A stretch of DNA of 64,000 bases, taken from NCBI RefSeq assembly GCF_000755245.1, contig NZ_BBMP01000006.1, forward strand, positions 1 through 64,000, written 5' to 3'. The notes below the pieces were generated by a model. The model ran no database searches, had not been told where the DNA came from, and saw only the letters and a list, made by a program, of their open reading frames with translations. The DNA comes from Halococcus sediminicola (lineage in GTDB: Archaea; Halobacteriota; Halobacteria; Halobacteriales; Halococcaceae). Positions 52,803 to 62,326 of the stretch are shown here, one piece after another. Numbering within the stretch: position 1 is the first letter of the stretch; every line of letters starts with the position of its first letter. A program made the position numbers and the translations under genes.

Positions 52803-54530
52803 ATGACAGATGATGAGAAGACGATTCAAATAACAGAAGACGATTTACAAATTCCATTAGTCAAAATCTTGACTGGCAGAGGGTTCATCACAGGAAAATC
52901 TGGCAGCGGAAAGAGTAACACTGCAGGGAAGATCTGTGAAGAAATCCTTGACGAAGGCTACCCATTGCTGGTGATCGACACCGAAGGCGAGTACTACGGC
53001 CTCAAAGAGGAATACGAAGTACTGCACGTCGGAGCCGACGACGAATGTGATCTGCAGGTCGGACCTGAACACGCAGAGAAGATAGCCTACCTCGCACTTG
53101 ATCAGAAGGTTCCGATCATCCTCGATGTGTCTGGCTACGTCAAAAGTGGTGAAGTCGACCAGCTGGTTCACGATACGGTGAAAGCTCTGTTTGACAAGGA
53201 AAAGAAGCTGAAGATGCCTTTCCCTGTCTTGGTGGAGGAGGCTCACGAGTGGATTCCACAGCAAGGAAGCCGTGGCGACGATGGTGAAGTTACAGAGATG
53301 CTGATCCGAGTAGGGAAGAGAGGTCGAAAACGAGGGCTCGGACTATGTGCTCTGTCCCAGAGACCGCAGAGCGTTGATAAGGACTACATTACGCAATGTG
53401 ACTACCGTATCTGGCACAAATTAGACTGGGAGACGGAGCTGAATGTCGTGAAAAGAGTTCTCGGCTCGGAATACACTACAGGAGTCAGCAACCTGGTACC
53501 AGGACAGGCGTTTATCGAAGCCGATTTCATTGAATTCGACCACGAAAATGAGAAGGCAAAGAAGGTCAATTTCCTGCGGAAGAAGACGTTCGATGCCGGT
53601 GCTACACCTGACCTCGAAGATTTCGAGCGACCAGAACTAAAATCGGTATCTTCGGATCTTGTCGATGAGCTCCAAGAGATTAGCGAGCAGAAACAACGTG
53701 AACAGGATAGGATTGCCCATCTCGAACAGCAACTCGAAGACAAGGAAGAAGAGATCACCGATCTGGAAGAGGACCTTGACCGGGCTCAGGACATGAGCGA
53801 TATGGCCCAGCAATTCACTCAAGCAATGGCATCCGGTGGCAGTCCAGAGGTGCAGGAGAAAGTTGATGAGATCCGTGAGGAGAAGAACGAACGTATCCGA
53901 GAACTTGAATCCGAGAGAGACGACTTAGAGAGCGAGTTGTCGAATGTCCGTGAGAGCCGCCAGGAACTCCAGCAGCGTGTTGAGAACTTGGAGGAATATG
54001 AGCAGGCGGTTCAGCACATGGATGAGCTAAGAGAAGGTGTGAGACGGATGTCTGAGGCTCTTGGTCTGGATGCTGCAGGTAGCGATGATCAGCTCAAGAA
54101 GAAGCTCCAAGGTAAGAACGACCGTATCAGTGAATTAGAGTCTAAGATATCTCAGCTTGAGAAGCAAGGCTACAGTCTTGATGAAGAGTTTGAGGGTAAG
54201 ATGGATTTCCTGAAACATGAAGCAGTCCGTGACGAGATCTCGAAGGCTTCTGGGAAGATGCAGACTAATGAGGAGCATACTTGGGATGTTCTCTCTGTAT
54301 TGGTTGATCAGGATAAGGTAGAGCTCGACGATATTACGCCGTTTACTGATGTTTCTCGAAGCAGTGTGTCGAAGATTCTGTCGAAGCTACAGAACCACAG
54401 TATCGTGAAGAAGAACAGAGAGAGCAGAGACACCTATTTCTCACTGAATACGGATGGCATGAAGGATATTGTTCAAACCCGGAAGAAGCGTTCAGAGATG
54501 AACGAACTCAAAAACCAGGTAAAGTCGTAG
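52803..54530 (+). CDS. HerA/DUF87 ATPase with coiled coil and C-terminal winged helix
   Basis: 575 aa. Walker A GKSGSGKSNTAGK (about 33-45), a DTEGEYYGL motif, Walker B PVLVEEAHEWIP (about 142-153) and LSQRPQSVDK (about 183). A coiled coil runs from about 295 to 460 and the end is a winged helix (FTDVSRSSVSKILSKLQ). The ATPase belongs to the HerA-type DNA translocase group. It is the third ATPase of this class in the element and is surrounded by tiny zinc-finger genes. Confidence 0.88.
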   Translation: MTDDEKTIQITEDDLQIPLVKILTGRGFITGKSGSGKSNTAGKICEEILDEGYPLLVIDTEGEYYGLKEEYEVLHVGADDECDLQVGPEHAEKIAYLALDQKVPIILDVSGYVKSGEVDQLVHDTVKALFDKEKKLKMPFPVLVEEAHEWIPQQGSRGDDGEVTEMLIRVGKRGRKRGLGLCALSQRPQSVDKDYITQCDYRIWHKLDWETELNVVKRVLGSEYTTGVSNLVPGQAFIEADFIEFDHENEKAKKVNFLRKKTFDAGATPDLEDFERPELKSVSSDLVDELQEISEQKQREQDRIAHLEQQLEDKEEEITDLEEDLDRAQDMSDMAQQFTQAMASGGSPEVQEKVDEIREEKNERIRELESERDDLESELSNVRESRQELQQRVENLEEYEQAVQHMDELREGVRRMSEALGLDAAGSDDQLKKKLQGKNDRISELESKISQLEKQGYSLDEEFEGKMDFLKHEAVRDEISKASGKMQTNEEHTWDVLSVLVDQDKVELDDITPFTDVSRSSVSKILSKLQNHSIVKKNRESRDTYFSLNTDGMKDIVQTRKKRSEMNELKNQVKS

Positions 54531-54543
54531 AGGTGCTGAAATA

Positions 54544-54765
54544 GTGACGGAGAAGGCGATGCATATCTGCAGCAGCAGTCATACTCCTGACGCGGAGGAA
54601 AAGTCGTGTGTGGACTGCGGTCGGACAATTTACTCTACGAATTCTGGTTTCGATACTGGGAATGGTGAGTGGAGTGCTGATCTGAGTGAGGCGGCTGATG
54701 AACGGATCTTTGTCTGTCCTAAGTGCGGGATGAGAAGAGCGCAGAGTAGAGGTGTTGCAGGGTGA
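54544..54765 (+). CDS. small protein with paired zinc knuckles
   Basis: 73 aa from a GTG at 54544 with AGGTG exactly 8 nt upstream. CVDCGRTIY near residue 21 and CPKCGMRRAQ near 59 give a two-knuckle zinc ribbon. Overlaps the next gene. Function unknown. Confidence 0.65.
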   Translation: MTEKAMHICSSSHTPDAEEKSCVDCGRTIYSTNSGFDTGNGEWSADLSEAADERIFVCPKCGMRRAQSRGVAG

Positions 54766-55112
54766 CCGATTCAACTACTAATTCGGTAGATAATGGTAGT
54801 AATTCCGTAGGTCTGGAGCCAGCGGCCTATATTGCGAGATTCAATCATAAAACGGACTCTGCCCACACTCAGAAACCTCACTGGGTTTCTGATAGTAGAG
54901 TAGAACCGTGTTTTGCGGCCAGCGGTATCGAGGGCTGGTTCGAAGATCTGCTTTTGGCGGTTGAGAAAGCAGTCAATGAGGCTGAGGTTGAGGATCATGC
55001 GTGGGCGTTCAAGGTGGCGATGGTTGAGTTGAGACGCAGGGATTTCGAGGATCTTCAAAATCCGGTGGAAGCCGCAGAAGAGGTTGTTCAAAGCTTGGAG
55101 GTCGATGACTGA
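54762..55112 (+). CDS. hypothetical protein
   Basis: 116 aa from a GTG at 54762 with AGGTG 7 nt upstream. Helical C-terminal half (LLLAVEKAVNEAEVEDHAW). No domain recognised. It directly precedes the next start. Confidence 0.6.
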   Translation: MTDSTTNSVDNGSNSVGLEPAAYIARFNHKTDSAHTQKPHWVSDSRVEPCFAASGIEGWFEDLLLAVEKAVNEAEVEDHAWAFKVAMVELRRRDFEDLQNPVEAAEEVVQSLEVDD

Positions 55113-55439
55113 ATGACTGAATATGTGAGAGTCCGTTTTTGCGGCAGCTACCCTGGGATTGTAGGAACAGACTCAGTGAAATATGGTCCTTTCGAGGATG
55201 GCGATACAGCTGAAATGCCTGAGGACAGTGCCGAGGTTTTGATAGCCAGAGGCAACGCAGAAAAAGTCGAGGAAACAAGTGATGACAATTTCGACTTTAG
55301 AAGTGCGACAGGGATCGCGCCGGACGTGGAAGTTGTGGAATGGGTAGAAGACACTGACCCAAAGCAGCCGAAGAAAATCCGGTTGTATCACAACGGTACT
55401 GATTACGGGGTTTTCGTAAAGGAGAGTGATGAGCGCTGA
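55113..55439 (+). CDS. hypothetical beta-rich protein
   Basis: 108 aa (MTEYVRVRFCGSYPGIVGTD). Segment KYGPFEDGDTAEMPEDSAEVLIARGNAEKV resembles the 'GPFxxGDxxxLPxxxAxxLIxxGxAExV' motif of small phage and archaeal proteins, recalled from memory. Function unknown. Confidence 0.65.
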   Translation: MTEYVRVRFCGSYPGIVGTDSVKYGPFEDGDTAEMPEDSAEVLIARGNAEKVEETSDDNFDFRSATGIAPDVEVVEWVEDTDPKQPKKIRLYHNGTDYGVFVKESDER

Positions 55440-55474
55440 CGCATCTCAGGAGAAGTAATCACCCGGAACCAGAT

Positions 55475-55633
55475 ATGATAGCAGGATTCACACTGGGATT
55501 CGCTCCAGCACACTATTTCATAAGTACGGAAGTAGCTGTTGCGCTCGGTATTGCAGGACTGTTCGCAGCCCTAAGTCTACACGGTTACATTTATACAGGC
55601 GAGAACGAGAAAGCTGATGACGAATCTACATAG
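55475..55633 (+). CDS. 52-aa membrane protein
   Basis: 52 aa from the ATG at 55475 (MIAGFTLGFAPAHYF). Two short hydrophobic segments. The end of the rightward gene cluster. Function unknown. Confidence 0.5.
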   Translation: MIAGFTLGFAPAHYFISTEVAVALGIAGLFAALSLHGYIYTGENEKADDEST

Positions 55634-55792
55634 TGATGGAATCGGTTTGACACCCTTCTCTTCCGGTGGTTTTAATGCTGTTTTGTCCTCGTACTGAATC
55701 ACAGGATGGCGCATCATTCTATCTGACGTGACGTCCTGTGAGGTGGCGAAGTCTCACACGCTCCTTCGCCATTTCTGACGGTTGTTCGACGG

Positions 55793-55954
55793 TTAGCCTC
55801 GGCTCAGTATGTTCGTGCTATTGCATTCTGGGCATTGAGTCATTGTGCCGAGTGGTGGTGCGTCGACCTTGTTCCATTCGTCGCTACCGGCGGGTGCTTC
55901 GAATCCGCATTTCAGGCAGCGTGATGGCAGCTCTGTGGAGCTAGTTCGGGACAC
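55793..55954 (-). CDS. small zinc-ribbon protein
   Basis: 53 aa from a GTG at 55954. CLKCGFEA (13-20) and QCPECNST (40-47) form a zinc ribbon. A TTG at 56017 in the same frame would lengthen it. It overlaps a 32-aa frame upstream, and translation coupling is likely. Function unknown. Confidence 0.55.
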   Translation of the reverse strand: MSRTSSTELPSRCLKCGFEAPAGSDEWNKVDAPPLGTMTQCPECNSTNILSRG

Positions 55955-56039
55955 AGCGATTCCCTGGTTTCGGGAGATCTCCCAGTGCTTCGGTTTCGGA
56001 CTCTGGATCGTCGTCAATCAGGAGAGTTCCTTGCGCCAT
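55941..56039 (-). CDS. 32-aa acidic peptide upstream of the zinc ribbon
   Basis: 32 aa from the ATG at 56039 (MAQGTLLIDDDPESETEALG...). Its stop overlaps the zinc-ribbon frame. Alternatively the two frames are one gene with a shift. Weak support. Confidence 0.3.
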   Translation of the reverse strand: MAQGTLLIDDDPESETEALGDLPKPGNRCVPN

Positions 56040-56171
56040 AGTAGCACACAACATTCGGTGGTGATGTAAAGATTTCTCCTGTTTCAGGTCCAGGAGATGG
56101 AGAGGAACACAACCTGTTTTATAAGCGTTGTTCTGGATGAGTTATAAAAAAGTTGTTGTATCTGTCTATAC

Positions 56172-56543
56172 ATGGCGTCTCCCACAGACAGCCCTGACTA
56201 CGACCTCGAACACCTCAAAGAGCAGGGACTGGCCCAGAAAGTCAAGAACGTCGACACCGGCGAACAATACTACCGGCTGCGCCCAGACGCCATCCAGAAA
56301 CACAAGCACCTGATCCAGCACGACGACCAGGTAGCGATGGCAATCTTCGGCCTCTACCTCAACACCGCTAAACAGGAAACAGAGAAGGAGATTCCGGAGA
56401 TACTGCACGAGGCCGGATTGATCTACCGGGATACCTGTAGCCGGAACCTGTTCCGACTGATCGATGACTCGGAGATCAACCAAAGCTGGGATAAGATTGT
56501 TGACCAGCTTAGCGAAGAATACATCGCCCAGTACGACCCCTGA
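56172..56543 (+). CDS. winged-helix DNA-binding protein
   Basis: 123 aa (MASPTDSPDYDLEHLKEQGL). The first 50 residues read as the second half of a wHTH (LKEQGLAQKVKNVDTGEQYYRL wing), the rest is helical. A TATA box (gttataaaaaag, about 56139) lies about 27 nt upstream, so it is leaderless. Probable local regulator. Confidence 0.6.
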   Translation: MASPTDSPDYDLEHLKEQGLAQKVKNVDTGEQYYRLRPDAIQKHKHLIQHDDQVAMAIFGLYLNTAKQETEKEIPEILHEAGLIYRDTCSRNLFRLIDDSEINQSWDKIVDQLSEEYIAQYDP

Positions 56544-56613
56544 TGTAGCTCAATCTATCAGACCTCGTTGAAACAAACCCATCGCTTATACGCTAATATC
56601 TTGACTCATAACT

Positions 56614-58590
56614 ATGGCACGGAAACGTCATTGGACGAACCGCACTGAGTCAGACCATCTTGCTGACTTCGCTAATCTCTGGCTTGAGATCTATGATGAG
56701 AATGAGCTCTACAACAATGAACGCCTTCAGATGTTGTCCCTTCTTTCGAAGCTGCAGTACCAGATAGGAGAGGATGATCTTGAGGGGATTTCATCGGCAT
56801 TCACCACACTCAATTCATCTGTTTCCGATATTGAGTCCAGTGTTTTAGAAGATGTACTGGAACCAGTTAAAGAACTCAATATCAACTCTGATGAATTCGA
56901 TTCACAAAGAGATGAGACTATAGATAAGCTGAAGGAGTTTACAGAGGATCGTTCAACGATAGAAAAAGTATTTGAAGAAAAGGATATCGACGCGAATCCG
57001 CACTCATTTAGTCAACGGCTTGAATCTGCTGTCAAACGCACAGCACTAGAAGATGCGGAATCGAAATTGGATATAGATGGTGTTGAGACGCTGATTAACG
57101 ACTTGCAGAGACAATTGACCTCTACTTCGGTCAAGACAGAGTACCGTAATGAACTCATAGATAATTTAGAAAAACATCTTCTTGAGGAAGATATACTGTC
57201 CCAGAATAGTCTGAGAACCAATATTCAGTTTCTATTCACAGAACTTGGGGAGAGGGGATGGCCGAGAGACTGTATAGAAATGGTGATAAAGGCATTTTGG
57301 ATTGGAGAATATGATTCTGCAGAAGATCGCATCGCTGTTTATACTAATAGAGTTCGGGATATCGATACAGAAACGACAGTTTATATCCCATTACTAGACT
57401 TTCCGAGCGAGTTGTCAGGGATTAGTTTTGCTGATGTATTAATAGAGGAACGAAATGCTGACCCGATCAAGTTTGACGAGCGGTTTAATCCAGACTTTGA
57501 GAGACTTGAGGAAGATATTAAAGATGTAGACATGTTCGCAAAAACGACGGTGACAGGGGACCTCAATCAATTAGCTCGTTTACGAGCAACTGAAAATCTT
57601 GAGAATGTGTTTGATGCATTAAACTTTGGCGAGAAGTATCCTCTTCAAACACCAGTCAAAAACGAGATAATGCGGTTCTACGCCGAAGATGACGACACTA
57701 CTATTCACTTACTACATGGAAAGGCAGACCTTGGCTTCCTCGATATAGCGTCGCCCGAACAAGCTTTCGAGAAACTTGACCGTTTTGAAGACTTATTCGA
57801 CCGAAATAGAGATTCGGAGTTGGAGAGAGCGATAAAAAATGCTATGCGTTGGCACAGATATGCAATTGAAAGCAACTACCCCTCAGACAAGTTTCTAAAG
57901 TTTGTAGTGGCGCTAGAATCAGTTTTGGTACCGGAAGAAGGACCAGGTAAAACGCCGAGCATAAAGGAAAGGGGTGTAAAATTGCTGGGAGTTCTAGGAC
58001 CGTACCAAGACGAATACAGACAATTTTTTGATGAGATGTATTCAGTACGAAGTGAAATAGCTCATAGTGCAGAGTACCGGTTATCGAAAGTTGATTTAGA
58101 TTTAGAAAAGATAAGGAATTACAGTGCCCGTATCCTCGGTGCAGTTAGCGAGTATATTGACTCCTGTGACAATATTGAGGAAGTACTTGGTGAGTTGGAG
58201 TTAGATAATCAAGAACTTCGGGATGAACGCATCTCGGATGCTCCTGTTGATCTTGGTGAGTCATTCACTGTAGATGCAGATCTCAGACAGTATGATCCAG
58301 ACAAAGATAAGACAGTGTCAGTTGGAGAGGTACAGCTGCAGGGTATTTTCAAGGACGATGGCTATTTCGTTTACTACAACGCCGATGCTCTGGATTTCGA
58401 GAGGGAAACTGAGGACGATATCATCATGAATACGGTACATGATTTAGTATTTGAATACGACGGTGAGATATTTGAGGCGAAGGATATCTCGTTTGTCGAT
58501 GGTTTTGTCAGTGATTTGGATTGGGCGACTGAGGAGAGTCCTGTTAGCATTCGGTTTTATGATTTGGATGTGATTTCAGGAGGTGAGTAG
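56614..58590 (+). CDS. ApeA-like HEPN-domain protein
   Basis: 658 aa. A long helical N-terminus is followed by a C-terminal HEPN domain: RWHRYAIESNYPSDKFLKFV (about 410-430) and EMYSVRSEIAHSAEYRLS with the Rx4H motif (R-SEIA-H, about 477-482). Such HEPN proteins are often RNases in defence systems. The last 100 residues form an extra beta-rich domain. Codon use is A/T-rich and unlike the neighbours, suggesting cargo. Target unknown. Confidence 0.75.
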   Translation: MARKRHWTNRTESDHLADFANLWLEIYDENELYNNERLQMLSLLSKLQYQIGEDDLEGISSAFTTLNSSVSDIESSVLEDVLEPVKELNINSDEFDSQRDETIDKLKEFTEDRSTIEKVFEEKDIDANPHSFSQRLESAVKRTALEDAESKLDIDGVETLINDLQRQLTSTSVKTEYRNELIDNLEKHLLEEDILSQNSLRTNIQFLFTELGERGWPRDCIEMVIKAFWIGEYDSAEDRIAVYTNRVRDIDTETTVYIPLLDFPSELSGISFADVLIEERNADPIKFDERFNPDFERLEEDIKDVDMFAKTTVTGDLNQLARLRATENLENVFDALNFGEKYPLQTPVKNEIMRFYAEDDDTTIHLLHGKADLGFLDIASPEQAFEKLDRFEDLFDRNRDSELERAIKNAMRWHRYAIESNYPSDKFLKFVVALESVLVPEEGPGKTPSIKERGVKLLGVLGPYQDEYRQFFDEMYSVRSEIAHSAEYRLSKVDLDLEKIRNYSARILGAVSEYIDSCDNIEEVLGELELDNQELRDERISDAPVDLGESFTVDADLRQYDPDKDKTVSVGEVQLQGIFKDDGYFVYYNADALDFERETEDDIIMNTVHDLVFEYDGEIFEAKDISFVDGFVSDLDWATEESPVSIRFYDLDVISGGE

Positions 58591-58752
58591 TGAGCATGTA
58601 GACAGGATGGATGTGGAATCCTGTTAGTTCCACTGGAAGCGGAGGGGTTGCCGTGAAAATCGCTGTACAGCTTTGGACTTCAGGTTTTAGCCGAAATAAT
58701 CTGTTTTTCCTCCTTGTTTTAAATGTGCTCTAGCACAAGTATTCCTCAACCA

Positions 58753-59205
58753 ATGACATCAATACGACAAAAGATGTCCAAGCGGTTGGATGGCGCAGGA
58801 ATGCCGTCGACAAACTATCTGATTACGTCGATTGCAGGGTTTTTCTTCCTTGCGTCCACTCTCAGCATGCTTGGACAGGCAAATCTAAGCGCATTAGGCG
58901 TATCTTTATCTGAATTTTTAGGTTCAACCTGGTTTTCGTTGGGACCGCTCCCGATCATGTGGGGATCAGCTGTTTCGATCTTTGCACTGGCGGCGGTCTA
59001 CATCGGCAGTGACCAGGACTTCAAGGATTACACCAGTCACCAGAGCGTGGCCGGTATCGGCACGTTGCTGATTGTACTTGCACTGACGATCAGCCCTGAT
59101 CTGGTTACTTACCTTGGTAACAGTGCAGCACGTTCAGGGCTTGTTGTGCTCCTCCTCGCTGTAGGATGGGCTTCAGCGGTCCAGTACGGAGGTGGCAATC
59201 AGTGA
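58753..59205 (+). CDS. four-helix membrane protein of the envelope-type module
   Basis: 150 aa from the ATG at 58753 (MTSIRQKMSKRL). Four membrane segments, about 24-42, 58-82, 96-115 and 125-145. Its stop overlaps the GTG of the exported protein that follows, so it is in the same operon as two secreted proteins. Function unknown; possible envelope or export component. Confidence 0.7.
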   Translation: MTSIRQKMSKRLDGAGMPSTNYLITSIAGFFFLASTLSMLGQANLSALGVSLSEFLGSTWFSLGPLPIMWGSAVSIFALAAVYIGSDQDFKDYTSHQSVAGIGTLLIVLALTISPDLVTYLGNSAARSGLVVLLLAVGWASAVQYGGGNQ

Positions 59206-60452
59206 GAGCGACAAAGGCTCTCACCGCCTCTTTTCTTTTAGCAGCTTTGCTGGTGGCAGCGACAGGAACAGCAGCCGCCGCGGAGACACAGCAAGTTGAG
59301 GACTTCGAAGATGGAGCAGGCATATTCTCAGGGATAGGAGCAGACACCACCTCGAACTACAGCTATGCAGGGACGTACTCCTACTACCTCGGGAACAACA
59401 ATGTTTCCAACGTCTATGGGAACCACTACTACAGTGACACGCTCAATCTAGAGAGCGGGCAGATGGTTTCTGGCTGGTTCAAGCCGTCGAACATCGGTGC
59501 AACACTTGAATACGGTCTTCATCTTAGAAATAGCTCTTACAGCAGCCAGCTCTATGCGGAGATCGCCTCAGATAACGGCAATCTCACGTTCAACGTAGAA
59601 ACACCGCAGACAGGATCGGAGCAGTACGTCTGTGATCTGGCGGATAACTCAAACTGGCGTAAGATCGAGCTCAGGAAACAGAACTCTACACACTATGAAA
59701 CACGGGTAACGGATAGCTCTGGAAGCATCCAGTGTCACCCGAGTTTCAACGTAGAGGAGACGTTTGACGAACTGAGAGTCAGCGCCAGTAACGCTGAATC
59801 ATACACTGCTTACATCGACAACGTAGCTTACAATTACGAGAGTACGACCAGCGACAACACAACCAGTGACAACAGCACGGACAACACTACGGACGACACG
59901 ACTGAGTACAATATCACCAAGCTTCGTGACGTCCCCGGTGAGCAGAGCTTCACATACCTGAACAGCGGTGACTCAGCGAATATCAGTATCGAGAACGACA
60001 CAGTAACCGCAGACAGTGACAACGCCGCATTTCTGACACGGCAGATTCGAGCGGACAAGTACGACCGGATCGAACTCGACACATCCGGCTCGGTCACAGT
60101 CGAAGTGCTTGACGCCCAGAACGACTCTGAGAATGAGTCCGTGTTGAAGACTGAGACGGTCTCCGGAATGGCCACAGTCAACATTTCAGATGTGAACACG
60201 ACCGGTATCCAGGTCCGGATGACACTGGATAACGGCACCGAGATCACTGATTTCAAGCTGTACGGCGACACATTCAGCGGTGGCTTGTTCGGCGGAGGGA
60301 ACCTGATCACAGGCAACTTCTTCGGCAACATCCCGGTTGTCGGCAACTTCCTGTCCGGACTGACAGCAGGTGTCAACAACGTCATCTCCGGCATCCTCAA
60401 CATCCCTATGCAGATGTTTGAGGGGATCATGGAGGTGATACCGTCTCTATGA
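59202..60452 (+). CDS. exported surface protein with LamG-like domain and hydrophobic C-terminus
   Basis: 416 aa from a GTG at 59202, 7 nt after AGGTG. A signal peptide (LTASFLLAALLVAATGTAAA) is cleaved near residue 27. The N-terminal half is jelly-roll-like (YAGTYSYYLGNNN, WRKIELRKQNSTH, YTAYIDNVAYNYE). A Thr/Asp/Asn linker with many N-glycosylation sequons leads to a second beta domain. The C-terminus (LITGNFFGNIPVVGNFLSGL, then FEGIMEVIPSL) is hydrophobic and may insert in a membrane. Likely displayed on the cell or particle surface. Confidence 0.75.
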   Translation: MRATKALTASFLLAALLVAATGTAAAAETQQVEDFEDGAGIFSGIGADTTSNYSYAGTYSYYLGNNNVSNVYGNHYYSDTLNLESGQMVSGWFKPSNIGATLEYGLHLRNSSYSSQLYAEIASDNGNLTFNVETPQTGSEQYVCDLADNSNWRKIELRKQNSTHYETRVTDSSGSIQCHPSFNVEETFDELRVSASNAESYTAYIDNVAYNYESTTSDNTTSDNSTDNTTDDTTEYNITKLRDVPGEQSFTYLNSGDSANISIENDTVTADSDNAAFLTRQIRADKYDRIELDTSGSVTVEVLDAQNDSENESVLKTETVSGMATVNISDVNTTGIQVRMTLDNGTEITDFKLYGDTFSGGLFGGGNLITGNFFGNIPVVGNFLSGLTAGVNNVISGILNIPMQMFEGIMEVIPSL

Positions 60453-61924
60453 GAAGTAGAGGGGCGAAAGCCCTCTCAGTCCTTCTTATTCTTGGTTTGA
60501 CGATGGGATTCGCTGGTTCTGCCGCAGCGTTCAGCTGGGAGAGTTTTGGAGACGAACTCTGTAAATACCAGTTTACTATAGCACTTGCACCCTACTGTGC
60601 TCAGGAACTTGAATCAGAGATAAGCAGCACGCAGCCCAACGAGGTCCAGTTCGACATTTACACGAACTGGGTGGTGAACCACGACCTCCGAGAACAGGAC
60701 GTGAAAGAGCAGAGAAGCTACCTGAATCAGAGCCTGCCAATGGCGATGGCCAAAGCTAAATTGACGATAATTGAGGCCCGGAACAACGGTACTATACAGG
60801 GAGACGCGCAGAAAATGGCTTTAGACGAGATTGACCAGTTCTACACTGCACAGCAGATTTCCACGCTTGCACCACAGCAACGAGAAGTAGTAGCTATCAA
60901 TAAGACGCTTAATACGATCAATACGACGGATGGGCTATCTACAGCTGACGTATTCCAGAACTATAATTCAGGCTCGTGTAGCGGTATCGGTCTGGAAGGC
61001 GGTGCAACCTTTGAGAAAGTGAATTACACGCTCTACAACGGCACCACCCGGCAATACACAGAGATGAGAGCCAACGATTATGGCTGTGGTTCAGGCAATC
61101 CTGTGGTTGCTAGTCCGTACACAGACAGACAACCGGTTTATATCGACCGTGTGAAGATTGTAAGCGGGTCAGGCGACAGTGTGAAGGCTATGAATCCGTC
61201 TGACTATAGAGATACGCTTAAGAAAATCGATAGCAGCCGTACAATCGCCCGGAACAACGTCATCAACATCACCGACCACTACTACAACAACTACCAAGAA
61301 GGCGAGATCAACGTCCCTGATGAGCTTGGGCCGTTGGAGACAGCGATTGCAGCTTCCACGAACTACGAGACGACCGGAGCCTATCAGTACTTGGCATTGA
61401 CCAAGGTCCAATCTGGGTACGCACACAACTCCTCGTATGCGTTCCAGGTCCAGTGGAACAATCAGACGGCTTGGGGGCAGCTGTTTGTTACCAGAGGAAC
61501 CTTCAACAACACTCTGGAGGTCAACAAGACCTACAACGCATCTGGTGAAACGGTGATCTTCGTTCACAACATGGAGAACGGGAAAGCTGAGGAAACCCAG
61601 TTAGAAGGCGAGTTCACGATCCTGAATATGCGGAACACGCAGACAGGTGACTCGATCAACTCGACCAGTTTGCAGGTCACTGAGTTCTACACGGACGGTG
61701 TGCAGGACATGCTGAAGCAGATAGAGAATGCACGGAATGTGCATCAGAAGGCCACCGAGTGTTCAAGCTGTGGCGGTATCGTCGGGCCGACCGGCAGCTG
61801 GCTCGCCGACTTCTTCAACAGCATATTCCCAGACTTACCAGAGATCTCCGGGAAGGTAGCAGGGACAATCGGTGTAGTCGGAGCATTGCTGCTGATCGTT
61901 ATGGGAGCGGTGATCTTCGGATGA
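60449..61924 (+). CDS. envelope-type exported protein with C-terminal membrane anchor
   Basis: 491 aa. Signal peptide (ALSVLLILGLTMGFAGSAAA), a helical N-terminal domain (VQFDIYTNWVVNHDLREQD, MAMAKAKLTIIEARNNGT), a beta-rich glycosylatable middle (NYTLYNGT, NKTYNAS), a CSSCGG motif and a C-terminal helix (GTIGVVGALLLIVMGAVIFG). The N-terminal pattern matches my memory of haloarchaeal 'envelope protein N-terminal domain' proteins from plasmid-vesicle (pR1SE-like) and related elements. It overlaps the preceding gene by 4 nt. Confidence 0.75.
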   Translation: MRSRGAKALSVLLILGLTMGFAGSAAAFSWESFGDELCKYQFTIALAPYCAQELESEISSTQPNEVQFDIYTNWVVNHDLREQDVKEQRSYLNQSLPMAMAKAKLTIIEARNNGTIQGDAQKMALDEIDQFYTAQQISTLAPQQREVVAINKTLNTINTTDGLSTADVFQNYNSGSCSGIGLEGGATFEKVNYTLYNGTTRQYTEMRANDYGCGSGNPVVASPYTDRQPVYIDRVKIVSGSGDSVKAMNPSDYRDTLKKIDSSRTIARNNVINITDHYYNNYQEGEINVPDELGPLETAIAASTNYETTGAYQYLALTKVQSGYAHNSSYAFQVQWNNQTAWGQLFVTRGTFNNTLEVNKTYNASGETVIFVHNMENGKAEETQLEGEFTILNMRNTQTGDSINSTSLQVTEFYTDGVQDMLKQIENARNVHQKATECSSCGGIVGPTGSWLADFFNSIFPDLPEISGKVAGTIGVVGALLLIVMGAVIFG

Positions 61925-61937
61925 AGGTGATGCAGAA

Positions 61938-62000
61938 GTGAGGGTGAAGAGGCCGACATTCCTCTTCCTCTACTTCATCCCACTCATCTCCGCCGGGTGA
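61938..62000 (+). CDS. 20-aa hydrophobic peptide
   Basis: 20 aa from a GTG at 61938, with AGGTG exactly 8 nt upstream. It starts VRVKRPTFLFLYF, a basic start followed by a short membrane stretch. The ribbon-binding-site spacing supports it; nothing else does. Confidence 0.35.
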   Translation: MRVKRPTFLFLYFIPLISAG

Positions 62001-62065
62001 AACACCCAACTTTTCTTTTTCTATTTCCAAAGATTTCTTTGTCCGCAGAACGTAGCTCTGACACA

Positions 62066-62323
62066 ATGAGAAAAGATGAATCCCTCCAGATTCACGCATT
62101 GCTCCGTGCCCTGAAACAGCACGTAGAGCACGAGCACGGGATCAGTGAGGAAGCATTCGACGAGTACGAAGAACTGGATGTGAAGCCGGAGCACGTCTAC
62201 AAGAACAAAGGCAAGCACCAGGAGGCAGTTATGCTGCTATCCAAGAAGATCGCTGACGAGCTCGCCAAGGAAGGCAGCTACAGCCCAGACGAAGAAGAGG
62301 AACGGGAACCAATTCCAGCGTAG
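62066..62323 (+). CDS. UPF0058-family protein
   Basis: 85 aa from the ATG at 62066 (MRKDESLQIHALLRALKQHV). The pattern with DEYEELDVKPEHVYKNKGKH and KKIADELA fits the short haloarchaeal UPF0058 family, a helical protein with a conserved His-Lys motif. Chromosomal relatives are common. Function unknown. Confidence 0.8.
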   Translation: MRKDESLQIHALLRALKQHVEHEHGISEEAFDEYEELDVKPEHVYKNKGKHQEAVMLLSKKIADELAKEGSYSPDEEEEREPIPA

Positions 62324-62326
62324 TGA

